Positions 36,459-45,127 of a stretch of 64,000 nucleotides of DNA are shown one piece after another. The notes under the pieces are model-generated. The model did not search any database and was not told the DNA's origin. It saw nothing but the letters and a program-made list of their open reading frames with translations. Source of the DNA: Bacteroidota bacterium (GTDB lineage: Bacteria; Bacteroidota; Bacteroidia; UKL13-3); the NCBI GenBank assembly GCA_947507965.1, contig CANNQU010000001.1, forward strand, positions 1-64,000, read 5' to 3'. The position numbers were made by a program, and so were the translations under genes. Within the stretch, counting starts at the first letter, position 1. Each line of letters opens with the position of its first letter.

Positions 36459-37865
36459 ATGAAACGATATTTACTTTTTACCTTTCTTCTGATGAGCTTG
36501 GTGCTTTCTTCTCAGCAAGTTTCATTCAAGAGGAGCTATCTTAAGGGAGAGAGTGCTACCATCACTACCTTCACCGAATTAAGTTCGCTTGACATTGTTT
36601 TAACCTACAGCGTTATTAGCTATGATATAACGCATACAGGCCCTCATACCATTGAGCTTCATTTGATGAAAGTGGATAAAAATGGAAATGAGATTTGGGA
36701 TAAAACCATACGAAAGGACACCACAAGCTATACAGCGAATAGGTTTTGCACTCAAAACATAGATGAAAAAAAGGATGGAACCTTGGTGTTGGATCTAATT
36801 TATCCTTACGGCGAAAAATATATTCTAGTCTTCGATAAAAACGGAAATCCACTATCGGAAAGTTACCTGCATAATACTTTTGGAGATTACAATATACAAA
36901 ACCAGCTCCTTAAGCAACGAGGAAAAAATCTGGCATTGCAAGACGGCAGTATTCTGTCTATCGGAGCCTCGTTTACGACGGTAAAACCAAAAGCCACCTT
37001 GAGCATTATTGATGCGGCGAGTAAAATTCCGTTCGATTTTGTATATTATAGAGGCTATTTTAATGATGGATTTTATCTAAACTCCGAACATCTTTACACC
37101 GTGGGTGTCGAACAGTCCGACTCGAATGAAACCTTGGTTTTTAGTGACCTGAAAAATGATGGTATGGTAAATTTCCATATAAAAAAACCTCATAATAGAA
37201 ACGAGAAAATTGTAGCTGCCGATTTATTCTATGGAAGCACCAAGATTAGAGTGGCAGAGAGCATCTCCAAAAAAGATACCGAATTTTATGTCCATGTTTA
37301 TGATTATGACCATCAAGGCATGCTACTTTCTTCCACTACCTATAATCTAAACTGTGCTGCTACCACCATTAATTTGGACAACCTCGAAATTGACTGGGCA
37401 CTTAGTAATCGATGTAAATCAGAACAAAGCCAAACGATTGAAAAGATGAATGCAAATGCTGAATTGGCTTTTAGCTTTTCCGACAGCTTCGACAGTGTTA
37501 CCTCCCTTAGAAAAATACATGATGGCAATTATCTTTTTTGTTTCACTAAAGCAGGTGCAATAAATTTATGGAAACTCAATGCTAAAGGTAATATGCAAAG
37601 TGGCACTGCTGCAGAAGGTTTTTTTGCGCCCAACCCGGCAAAAGATTGGGTAACCTTTATTGGAACAAAAGAAACGTTCAACCAGAGTGCTAAGGTAAAG
37701 TTATATGACCTAACAGGAAACCTTTTACGTACCTATTCTTTTGGCGCATTAGAGCCTATAACACTCCATATGGGCGGTTTACGCGAAGCAATATACATCT
37801 ACACGATACTCACTTCTGATGGCGTTGAATTAAAAGGAAAGTTGGTGGTTAATCAAAAATACTAA
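36459..37865 (+). CDS. secreted protein with T9SS type A sorting domain
   Basis: The 468-residue protein has a signal peptide (YLLFTFLLMSLVLSSQQ), a beta-rich body that may form a propeller-like or repeat structure (recurring VDKNGNEIWD, FDKNGNPLS, KLNAKGN motifs), and a C-terminal T9SS type A domain: FAPNPAKDWVTF, VKLYDLTGNLLRTY and REAIYIYTILTSDG...KGKLVVNQKY. T9SS attaches or releases it at the cell surface. No enzyme motif was recognised. Confidence 0.85.
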   Translation: MKRYLLFTFLLMSLVLSSQQVSFKRSYLKGESATITTFTELSSLDIVLTYSVISYDITHTGPHTIELHLMKVDKNGNEIWDKTIRKDTTSYTANRFCTQNIDEKKDGTLVLDLIYPYGEKYILVFDKNGNPLSESYLHNTFGDYNIQNQLLKQRGKNLALQDGSILSIGASFTTVKPKATLSIIDAASKIPFDFVYYRGYFNDGFYLNSEHLYTVGVEQSDSNETLVFSDLKNDGMVNFHIKKPHNRNEKIVAADLFYGSTKIRVAESISKKDTEFYVHVYDYDHQGMLLSSTTYNLNCAATTINLDNLEIDWALSNRCKSEQSQTIEKMNANAELAFSFSDSFDSVTSLRKIHDGNYLFCFTKAGAINLWKLNAKGNMQSGTAAEGFFAPNPAKDWVTFIGTKETFNQSAKVKLYDLTGNLLRTYSFGALEPITLHMGGLREAIYIYTILTSDGVELKGKLVVNQKY

Positions 37866-37978
37866 TCTGACATAGAACTGCCTTTATTTTAGGGCTTAAA
37901 TCGATTTTAAAAACTAGATGTTGATTTTCGACTTCTAAATTATAGGCGTTTTTGACACCGATACGATTGGTTCTAAAT

Positions 37979-37986
37979 TAAATTTG
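37979..37986 (+). promoter_or_regulatory. -7 promoter box, TapB-like gene
   Basis: TAAATTTG ends 26 nt before the ATG at 38013. Confidence 0.5.
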
Positions 37987-38012
37987 CAGCATCAACTAAC
38001 TGATTCAAATAA

Positions 38013-38720
38013 ATGAAATATCTTCTTTTTTCTCTCGCACTAATCATTGGAGGCAATGTCTATTGTCAAACATGTAACGATGGCTACTATCCGTTTAACG
38101 CGGGTGCCTCTTGGCAACTTTCCAGCTACACAGCCAGCAATAAGCTTACCGACAAATCTACCAGTACCATAAACACCGTAACGAAAAGCACAAATGGCTT
38201 TAAAGCCAATGTTACCGGCACCGGAGAAGATGCGAAAGGAAAAGAAACGTTCCATTCCAATTACGATATTGAATGCGCAAACAATGTTTTTAAAGTGGAT
38301 ATGAAAAATATGTTTAATCCCGATCAAATGAATGCTTATAAAGAGAGTAAAGACATGAGCATCGAATTCGATGGTGATAATTTAGAAACACCAAAGAATT
38401 TAAAAGTTGGCGACTCGCTTAAAACAAGTTCCATGACGATGACGGTTAAAAACAATGGTGATGTTATGGTAACCATGGTCATGGTAATTTATGACCGCTA
38501 TGTTCAAGGCAAAGAAGACCTAACGGTACCTGCCGGAACCTACTCTTGTTATAAAATCTCTTATAAAACCCGTGTTACAAGCAGCTATGCCGGAATACCT
38601 ATGAAGAATACTTTTGAAACAACACAGTGGCTCGCAAAAGGTATAGGCATGGTGAAAATGGAAAGTTACAACAAAGGGAAATTGTCGAGCTATACACTCC
38701 TAACAAAATTCAGCAACTAA
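38013..38720 (+). CDS. TapB/DUF3108-like secreted protein
   Basis: The 235-residue protein starts with a signal peptide (KYLLFSLALIIGGNVYC). Its body is all-beta: GYYPFNAGASWQLSSY, ESKDMSIEFDGDNLETPKNLKVGDSL, and the family-like C-terminus VPAGTYSCYKISYKTRV, TQWLAKGIGMVKMESY. This resembles the TapB/DUF3108 lipocalin-like family of Bacteroidota (a single 15-stranded fold with the GxxxYPxxxG start and W.a.G.G.v end), whose function is not known. It is convergent with the metal-lipoprotein gene and stands alone on its strand. Confidence 0.75.
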   Translation: MKYLLFSLALIIGGNVYCQTCNDGYYPFNAGASWQLSSYTASNKLTDKSTSTINTVTKSTNGFKANVTGTGEDAKGKETFHSNYDIECANNVFKVDMKNMFNPDQMNAYKESKDMSIEFDGDNLETPKNLKVGDSLKTSSMTMTVKNNGDVMVTMVMVIYDRYVQGKEDLTVPAGTYSCYKISYKTRVTSSYAGIPMKNTFETTQWLAKGIGMVKMESYNKGKLSSYTLLTKFSN

Positions 38721-38727
38721 CACGCTT

Positions 38728-38940
38728 TCACTTTACCTTTTTTAAAGCCATACTGCATTCCGTACACTTACTCCCTTTGGTGTTGCTTACTACGTTGGGG
38801 TGCATCGGACATTGGTACACTTCCTGATGCGTACTGTCGATAACAGGCGTGTTTGTTGTGTCTGGCTTTACCGGGGCAGTACCACAGGATATCACCAAAG
38901 AAAAGACACTAATTAAAATTGAAATTTGTATGCGATTCAT
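38728..38940 (-). CDS. heavy-metal-binding-domain lipoprotein
   Basis: A 70-residue lipoprotein: the signal ends in the lipobox LVISCG (Cys at about residue 19), followed by a proline/threonine linker and a heavy-metal-binding domain of the YxCPMHPxV type (YQCPMHPNVVS, then SKCTECSMALKKVK). The Cys/His/Met set suits soft metals such as copper. It starts 11 bp after the TonB receptor, so it is the last gene of that operon. It probably chelates metal in the periplasm or at the outer membrane. Confidence 0.87.
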   Translation of the reverse strand: MNRIQISILISVFSLVISCGTAPVKPDTTNTPVIDSTHQEVYQCPMHPNVVSNTKGSKCTECSMALKKVK

Positions 38941-38951
38941 CTGAAAAAATA

Positions 38952-41525
38952 TTAATCTGTTTTAAATCTTAGTCCTATATAAATGGTTCGGCCATTCACA
39001 GGGCCCCATATCATTGAACCATCAAAATATGGACTGAATGGTTGAGAAGCAGAGATAATTAAATTATTTTGAGTGTAGTTGGTCATGTTTTCAACACCAA
39101 GATAAACATCCCATTTGTGATTGAAAATTTTCGATACTTGCCCGTTCATCTGCATATATGACGGGGAGTAATTTTGAACTTGATATTCAACAGGATTACT
39201 ACTCGAATTAGGTAACCTTTTTCTGCCTATCCACTGCATCGTAAAATCAAATTTCCAATGGCTTTTAGCTTCGTACCCAAAATTAATAAATGCCCTATGT
39301 TTTGCCATCAATGGCTTATCTAAAACCACCCCACTATAATTTGTTTGAACATCAAGCCAACGATAAGCCAGACGCATGTTTAAGTTCCTAATCAGCTCAT
39401 AATTCACTTCGGCCTGAATGCTGTTGGAAAATGAGTTTCCATGTAGATTATAAAACAGAACTTGCTGTGGATTAGCATCTACGTCAACCACCACCTGACT
39501 GCTAAACTTGGTTTGATACGCATCGATTGAAATAGAACCCGCTTGGCTATTTATTTTAAATTGATGAATCAAATTAAATCCGTAATTCCAAGCTTTTTCA
39601 GGGTTTAATCCATAGCCAAAGGTTGAAGTCGGTGTCAATATATGATACTGTCTTGAACTCACGAATACACCTATATTCTCAGCAAAAACATTCGCCACAC
39701 GAAAGCCCGACCCTGCCGAAAACCTAACATTCGTTGTAGGGGATATATCATACTTTAAATGCAATCGTGGAGTGGTTTTAAACCCATAGAAACTATGATA
39801 ATCCAAACGCAGCCCAATAATTGCTGTAAAGTTTATTACGGGCGTATATGTATATTCAAAAAAAGCACCCGGAACCATTTCCTGACGCTTGAAATTTAAG
39901 CTATCAAACGTTTCATTATAATCCTCTTTTACAAAACTTAACCCCGTCCGATATTTGTGTATGGTAGTTATGATCTTCGACTGAAATATTAGATTGGCAT
40001 AAATCGACTTTTGGTCAGCATCGTATTTATTTAATCCATAATATGCATTATTGGTATAGCTATTGGCCGAAAAAATAATTCCAATGCTTTTAAATGGCTT
40101 TTCGGGAAAAACATAACCTAACTTTCCTGAAAACGCATACTGTTCTAAATTGATACCAACACCATACTTATTCCGAGTGAGCTTATCTTTTAGCGGATCA
40201 AAGCCTACTTCTCCTGCCTCTCGTTTGTCGCTCAGTGCTTTGATGGAGAACTGTGCAATAACGCCTTTATCATTCACGTATTTCCAACGGTTCAAAAAAT
40301 TATAATGCCTTCCCAATGGATTATCTAAGAATCCATCCTTATTCTCATCGCTTTTTAAAATCATACCATTTACATTGGTTAACAAGGCGGTGCTCCAATA
40401 ATGATTGATTTGTTTTGAAAGATTAATACTCGTTTCCAGCCGGCCCATATTGTTGGCATAGCTATTTAAAAAAATACGATCCATTTTATCGGGTTTCTTC
40501 TCTTCAATATTTATTTGACCGGCGATACTCTCATATCCATTGGCCACCGACCCTGTTCCTTTGGTAACTTGAATTGCATCGATCCATGGCCCCGGTATAA
40601 AGGTGAGACCATAACTTCCGGGTAGCCCTTTTATCTCTGGTATGTTCTCCGTTGTTATTTGGGTGTAAATACCCGATAGGCCGAGCAGTTGAATTTGCTT
40701 AATACCTGTAACCGCATCCGAATAACTCACATCAACGGAAGGACTCGTTTCAAAACTTTCAGAAAGATTACAACAAGCCGCCTTCGTGAGTTCTTCGGAG
40801 CCAATATTCAGGGTGTTTAACGTATTTAGTGACGATACATAGCTGGATTGGACATTCGCATCTACTTCAACTTCTGATAAAGTAATAGACGACGACTTTT
40901 GAAGAACGATCTTGACGCTATGGTACGTTGACACGGTAATGGTATCGGCTGGGTAGCCTAAATAACTAACAACTAAAGTGGCTGGAATTACACTAAAAAG
41001 CTGGAAAAAACCGATACTGTCGGCATAAACTGCATTGTTCGTATTTATAACTCGCACCAATGCACCATAAACAGGAGTTTGTTTACCCTTCCCATCTGCC
41101 TCGAAAATGAATCCTTTTATTGGCTTATTTTTTTCCTTTTCTTCCTCCATTTTTATTGGCGTTTCTTCCTTCCTCATACCGGGCTTCTCATACCTCTCGT
41201 AATGACAGCAGGCTGGAAGCTTTAAATAGGTTCGTTCATCCGATTGGAAACTTTTGGTATCGTGTCCTACCGAGGCAAGTTTCTGTTCGATTTTCAATCT
41301 CGAAAGTTTTACGCTATCGTAACGAACGATTAATATTTTTGTTTCAATGTCCCAATTGGCCGTATAGGTACCATATTTAGACAATGCATTTTCAATCCTG
41401 CTTTTGCATTGTTCACAGGCTCCATAAACGATGATGGTATCGGTCTTGAGATTTCGCTTCTGAGCTAAGCCCTCCTTGCCAACAGCAAAAAATAGGCATA
41501 CTATAAAATATTTTATAAAATTCAT
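38952..41525 (-). CDS. TonB-dependent receptor with fused N-terminal HMA domain
   Basis: The 857-residue protein has a signal peptide (to about residue 22). Next comes a heavy-metal-associated (HMA/CopZ-like) domain at about 28-95 with the CxxC metal site at Cys37/Cys40 (GACEQCKSRIENAL) and a Cys106-Cys107-His108 cluster. A carboxypeptidase-like regulatory domain follows at about 133-215 (IKGFIFEADGKGKQT). The plug (about 240-345) carries the typical KAACCNLSESFETSPSVDVS and the rest is the outer-membrane beta-barrel, ending in aromatic GRTIYIGLRFKTD. TonB receptors import ligands; this one is likely for a metal complex, copper being my best guess. It shares an operon with a HYC_CC_PP protein and a metal lipoprotein. 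Confidence 0.93.
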   Translation of the reverse strand: MNFIKYFIVCLFFAVGKEGLAQKRNLKTDTIIVYGACEQCKSRIENALSKYGTYTANWDIETKILIVRYDSVKLSRLKIEQKLASVGHDTKSFQSDERTYLKLPACCHYERYEKPGMRKEETPIKMEEEKEKNKPIKGFIFEADGKGKQTPVYGALVRVINTNNAVYADSIGFFQLFSVIPATLVVSYLGYPADTITVSTYHSVKIVLQKSSSITLSEVEVDANVQSSYVSSLNTLNTLNIGSEELTKAACCNLSESFETSPSVDVSYSDAVTGIKQIQLLGLSGIYTQITTENIPEIKGLPGSYGLTFIPGPWIDAIQVTKGTGSVANGYESIAGQINIEEKKPDKMDRIFLNSYANNMGRLETSINLSKQINHYWSTALLTNVNGMILKSDENKDGFLDNPLGRHYNFLNRWKYVNDKGVIAQFSIKALSDKREAGEVGFDPLKDKLTRNKYGVGINLEQYAFSGKLGYVFPEKPFKSIGIIFSANSYTNNAYYGLNKYDADQKSIYANLIFQSKIITTIHKYRTGLSFVKEDYNETFDSLNFKRQEMVPGAFFEYTYTPVINFTAIIGLRLDYHSFYGFKTTPRLHLKYDISPTTNVRFSAGSGFRVANVFAENIGVFVSSRQYHILTPTSTFGYGLNPEKAWNYGFNLIHQFKINSQAGSISIDAYQTKFSSQVVVDVDANPQQVLFYNLHGNSFSNSIQAEVNYELIRNLNMRLAYRWLDVQTNYSGVVLDKPLMAKHRAFINFGYEAKSHWKFDFTMQWIGRKRLPNSSSNPVEYQVQNYSPSYMQMNGQVSKIFNHKWDVYLGVENMTNYTQNNLIISASQPFSPYFDGSMIWGPVNGRTIYIGLRFKTD

Positions 41526-41612
41526 ATATTCAATTCTAATTTAATTTGGACTACTCCTTTTTAAATGACATTAATTTTTACTTCGACTCATAGCATAAAC
41601 TACCGCCTCTGT

Positions 41613-41653
41613 AATATCGGGGCGAATAGCCTAATGGCTACTTTTGCGATATT
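41613..41653 (-). promoter_or_regulatory. compound hairpin in the TonB receptor leader
   Basis: AATATCG (41613-41619) pairs with CGATATT (41647-41653), and TAGCC (41627-41631) with GGCTA (41636-41640), which closes on a 4-nt loop. It lies 88 bp upstream of the receptor start, within the intergenic space of the operon. The symmetry looks more like an RNA structure or DNA operator than a terminator (no T-run). Confidence 0.45.
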
Positions 41654-41709
41654 AGAAAACACGCAAAAATCAATCGCATGGCGATGCAATCGTATCGAAA
41701 AACTTGATG

Positions 41710-42102
41710 TCAAATCCGAATGGAACGATGAAGAAGATATAATGTGGGGGAGGCTTCTGGGGGAGGATCTGTTCTAAATCCTTGAATTGCAGCAAGCCCT
41801 GTTTTAGCATTAAAAGAGCCACCTGACCAATGCGGCAGAACGCAGCACGTTATTAAATTATGCACTACTACAGGCCGGCCATTGGTTTTATCGTGAACGT
41901 CAGCCTTTATATTTAAGCTGTCCGTCTTACAACATTTAGAGTCGACAGATTCTTCCTCCTCTATGCATTCACATTCTGTATTAAGATCAACACCAAAGAT
42001 TTTATACGACACGATATCATTACACGTATGGATTAACATACTGAACCCAACCACTGAAAATAAGTGAGATGAAATTAAAAGTAAAACAAGTCCCTTTTTC
42101 AT
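41710..42102 (-). CDS. HYC_CC_PP family protein
   Basis: The 130-residue protein has a signal peptide (MKKGLVLLLISSHLFS), the HxC start (LIHTC), a central SKCCKTD cysteine pair and a C-terminal DPPPEASPTLYLLHR. These match the HYC_CC_PP family found with metal TonB receptors in Bacteroidota. I start it at MKKGLV (42102); the frame extends to 42147. The Cys/His content suggests periplasmic metal binding. It is first in the operon with the HMA-TonB receptor and the small metal-binding lipoprotein. Confidence 0.8.
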   Translation of the reverse strand: MKKGLVLLLISSHLFSVVGFSMLIHTCNDIVSYKIFGVDLNTECECIEEEESVDSKCCKTDSLNIKADVHDKTNGRPVVVHNLITCCVLPHWSGGSFNAKTGLAAIQGFRTDPPPEASPTLYLLHRSIRI

Positions 42103-42219
42103 TACAGAATGAGCTTGCAAGTTACGAATAACTTTCCGAATATACAATTTGATGCAATTAAGTTAAGTACTTCATAAGGTTTCGGGTTTCAGGTATTTTT
42201 TAATTCACTCTTCGTGCTT

Positions 42220-42226
42220 TACTTTG
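42220..42226 (+). promoter_or_regulatory. candidate -7 box, small secreted protein
   Basis: TACTTTG has the TA and TTTG halves one base closer than usual. It lies 60 nt before the ATG at 42287. TAnTTTG also occurs at 26498-26504. Confidence 0.3.
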
Positions 42227-42286
42227 CAGTAAATACATTTCAATTATTAAGTTCTTCCATTTAACCCTCTAAAAAATTCACAAAAC

Positions 42287-42694
42287 ATGAAACGCACGTT
42301 CTTACTCCTTACTACACTATGCTTTATGGCATTTTCATACACTGCCAAAGCACAGCCCAAAAAAATACAAAAAATAATGGTGGCCAAACATGTCGATGCC
42401 GCTAAAAAAACTAAAAATCCAAGCATAAAGAACGAGGCACCGGCTACCGATGCAGAAGTAGCTAGGCCAAGTGCCACCCGAGGCAGTTGTACCGTAAGCT
42501 TTAGCAATAGTACCGGATATTATGTAAAAGTATATATTGATGGAAACTACAAAGGTACTTTAGCTCCCTATGAAAGTGGCAATGTAACGGTGTACTCGGG
42601 CTATACCACAATTTACTGTATAACTACTGGTGGCACCTATGACTGGGGTGCCCAAGGCGATTGCAGTGGTTCATATGTATTCGATATACGCTAA
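42287..42694 (+). CDS. small secreted protein of unknown function
   Basis: I do not recognise a family. The 135-residue protein has a signal peptide (RTFLLLTTLCFMAFSYTAKAQ), a lysine-rich spacer (about 22-62), and a compact C-terminal domain of about 70 residues: GSCTVSFSNSTGYYVKVYID, YKGTLAPYESGNVTVYSGY and TIYCITTGGTYDWGAQGDC. It holds three cysteines and looks beta-sandwich-like, similar in style to small surface-binding domains. It lies 78 bp before the metacaspase gene, which has an equally similar signal peptide; a functional pairing is inferred only from position. Confidence 0.7.
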   Translation: MKRTFLLLTTLCFMAFSYTAKAQPKKIQKIMVAKHVDAAKKTKNPSIKNEAPATDAEVARPSATRGSCTVSFSNSTGYYVKVYIDGNYKGTLAPYESGNVTVYSGYTTIYCITTGGTYDWGAQGDCSGSYVFDIR

Positions 42695-42772
42695 GTAGTT
42701 CAGGGTATTTTAAGTATTCTTTGTTTACTATTAAAGTTTTTCAAACATTAACTTTAAATTTCACCAACGATC

Positions 42773-45016
42773 ATGAAACGAATTTCAATTATCTTCTGTA
42801 CTCTCTTTTTACTTTTTGGCTTTACTGCCCATGCCGTAACCAAACGTGCACTATTTATGGCCATCGACACCTATAAACCCGATGGTGTAGAAAATACCGG
42901 TTCGCGCACCTGGACCAATTTAGAGGGCTGTGTTAATGATGCCGAACAGGTAAAAGCATTGGTAGCTGCAAAATATGGGTTTACCGATAACAAATACATC
43001 ACTTTTATAAAAAATCAGGAATGCACTCGTGCACGAATTCTTGCTGAACTAAATAAACTAATCGACCAATCTCAAAGCGGAGATATCGTCTTTATTTATT
43101 ACGCCGGGCATGGATCACAAGTTTATAATAGCTTAAGTGATGAAGCGGATAAAATGGATGAAACCATGGTACCCGCCGATATTTGGAAAGGGGCGAAAGA
43201 TATTCGGGATAAAGAATTAGCGGCTTTATTTAACAAACTGGTTGAAAAAGGTGTAACCCTGACCGTTGTTTACGATAGCTGCCATAGTGGCTCGGTAGGC
43301 AGAGGCGCAATGACAAATAAACCGGCCAAAGAACGTAAAATTGAAAATGATATGGAAGACGCCAAAGATGCCACACGCATTGACGTTGCACCAGAAGATA
43401 AAGGTGCCTTAATATTTAGCGCAGCTCAGGACGTAGAATGTGCAAGTGAACAAAGAGATGAATTTGATATCCCCCACGGTGCTTTTACCATCGCGTTTTG
43501 CAAGGCCTTACAAACCTTGCCTGCTACCGCTAGCGCAACTGAAATATTTACCAGTGTGCGCGCTATCATGAAATACAATGGGAAAACACAAGAACCTGTA
43601 TTGGCAGGCAACGATGCCCGTAAAGCAAATACATTATTTGGTATTGACCGTGGTTTGTTACCTAAAATGACCTTGATTGCCGTTACAACTCCTGAAAGTT
43701 CTTCGGTTGTAACACTGCAAGGAGGTACCGCAATTGGTTTATCGGTAAACTGTGTATTAACCAATACCGACAAAACAGTTGAATTGACCGTAACAGAAGT
43801 TAATAGTATGACTAAAAGTACGGCTAAAGTAACAAAAGGCGACGTTAAAAACATTAAACCAGGCGACTTATATAATGTTACGCAATGGGTGGTTGCCGAA
43901 AATGCCCTAACCGTTTATATTCCGAATTGCAATTTATCTTATGCTCAGGTTAAAACTGCCGGAGAGGAATTCTTTAAATTAAAAACGGATTCTAAAATTG
44001 AATGGGTTATCGATCCATCCAAGGTAAGTGCTACGCATACTATTTTCTATAACGATGGCGTTTGGTATGTGGGTACGCCTGATAATAAAATACATGCCAT
44101 TGGGGCCAACCCTAAAATGAGTGATGCGAAAAAATTCATCTCTGGCGACGGCATAAAATTATATGTAAGCCTTCCACCTTATGCCGGTTTAAGAGCTGAA
44201 ATTGAAAAACAATATAAAGACAATACTTCTGTAAAGATTGTTTCTACACCAGCCAATGCAAATTATTGCTTTACCGGTAGGGTATATGAAAATGAAGTGC
44301 AATACGCCTTTATCATGCCGGGCATCAACGCAAGCGATAGCGCCTATTTAAGCACCATGCCCATTCGCACCGATTTCATTCAGATGAATGGGAATAACGA
44401 TGCACGTTCCATCGATACTTTAGCCGATTATACCTTTAGGTTGGCAAAGATAAAAATTTGGTTAGCCTTAAACGGCCCAGCTGACGGAGTTAGTAATTTT
44501 CCTTTTTACCTGGCACTGAAAAATTCGAAAACAAATGAAATTGTTACTGCCGGAAATGTTGTAGATGGAGAAACCTATGGATTGGTATTGGTTGCCGATA
44601 AAGCTAATATTTACAATTGGGATGGAACTAAACGTTATGTTTATGTGTTCTCGGTAAATGCCGATGGAAGCACAAAATTATTTTATGGCGGCAAAGGAGT
44701 TGAAAATAAAATGCCCCGATTAAACGAAAATAATGAAGTGCCTGATTATATTCCATTGGGCCGGCAGCCATTGTTTAAAGTAACCGCTCCTTATGGTGTT
44801 GACACCTATATTATATTAACTACGGATGAACCCATTACAAGTCCCGAATTATTGGAAGGCCAAGGGGTAAGGAGCAGCGATATGACGGCAGCAAGAGGCG
44901 AAAAAACATGGACAGATATGTTTCAGAATGCCGGTTCGGGTGCTCGTGGTGCAGGTGATATCGCGCCAACCAACTGGAGTGTCGTTAGGGTGAGTGTACG
45001 AAGCGTTTCTAAATAA
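42773..45016 (+). CDS. secreted caspase-like (metacaspase, C14) protein
   Basis: The 747-residue protein has a signal peptide (about residues 1-21) and a caspase-fold peptidase domain at about 24-295. The catalytic His113 lies in IYYAGHGSQVYN and the catalytic Cys170 in VVYDSCHSGSVGRG; the N-terminal strand is KRALFMAIDTY. Metacaspases cleave after Arg/Lys. The C-terminal half is a beta-rich region with no named catalytic domain, ending in a DUF4384-like segment (FKVTAPYGVDTYIILTTDEPI). It lacks a recognisable T9SS tail. It follows the small secreted protein after 78 bp. Extracytoplasmic protease is the best reading. Confidence 0.9.
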   Translation: MKRISIIFCTLFLLFGFTAHAVTKRALFMAIDTYKPDGVENTGSRTWTNLEGCVNDAEQVKALVAAKYGFTDNKYITFIKNQECTRARILAELNKLIDQSQSGDIVFIYYAGHGSQVYNSLSDEADKMDETMVPADIWKGAKDIRDKELAALFNKLVEKGVTLTVVYDSCHSGSVGRGAMTNKPAKERKIENDMEDAKDATRIDVAPEDKGALIFSAAQDVECASEQRDEFDIPHGAFTIAFCKALQTLPATASATEIFTSVRAIMKYNGKTQEPVLAGNDARKANTLFGIDRGLLPKMTLIAVTTPESSSVVTLQGGTAIGLSVNCVLTNTDKTVELTVTEVNSMTKSTAKVTKGDVKNIKPGDLYNVTQWVVAENALTVYIPNCNLSYAQVKTAGEEFFKLKTDSKIEWVIDPSKVSATHTIFYNDGVWYVGTPDNKIHAIGANPKMSDAKKFISGDGIKLYVSLPPYAGLRAEIEKQYKDNTSVKIVSTPANANYCFTGRVYENEVQYAFIMPGINASDSAYLSTMPIRTDFIQMNGNNDARSIDTLADYTFRLAKIKIWLALNGPADGVSNFPFYLALKNSKTNEIVTAGNVVDGETYGLVLVADKANIYNWDGTKRYVYVFSVNADGSTKLFYGGKGVENKMPRLNENNEVPDYIPLGRQPLFKVTAPYGVDTYIILTTDEPITSPELLEGQGVRSSDMTAARGEKTWTDMFQNAGSGARGAGDIAPTNWSVVRVSVRSVSK

Positions 45017-45034
45017 CCTATGAAAACAAAATTT

Positions 45035-45066
45035 AAAGAGGCTGCCTTTTTAAGGTGGCCTCTTTT
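45035..45066 (+). terminator. intrinsic terminator after the metacaspase
   Basis: AAAGAGGC (45035-45042) pairs with GCCTCTTT (45058-45065), with a second stem CCTT/AAGG inside across a 2-nt internal loop, followed by T residues. Confidence 0.85.
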
Positions 45067-45115
45067 GCTTATCAAAAGAGAATTTATTAATGCAGCATAT
45101 TTCGTTTGTGTTCCA

Positions 45116-45123
45116 TAGCTTTG
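45116..45123 (+). promoter_or_regulatory. -7 promoter box, folP
   Basis: TAGCTTTG ends only 4 nt before the folP ATG at 45128, implying a leaderless or nearly leaderless mRNA. Confidence 0.6.
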
Positions 45124-45127
45124 CCCG

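Noticed and set aside
41565-41777. 70-codon plus-strand frame between the TonB receptor and the HYC_CC_PP gene
   Set aside because: Antisense to the operon and to the hairpin; no family resemblance. A TActTTTG match at 41639-41646 on this strand leads to no credible gene.
42773-45016. Metacaspase as an abortive-infection effector (CBASS/gasdermin-type defence)
   Set aside because: It has a clear signal peptide, and no cyclase, gasdermin or other defence gene is adjacent.
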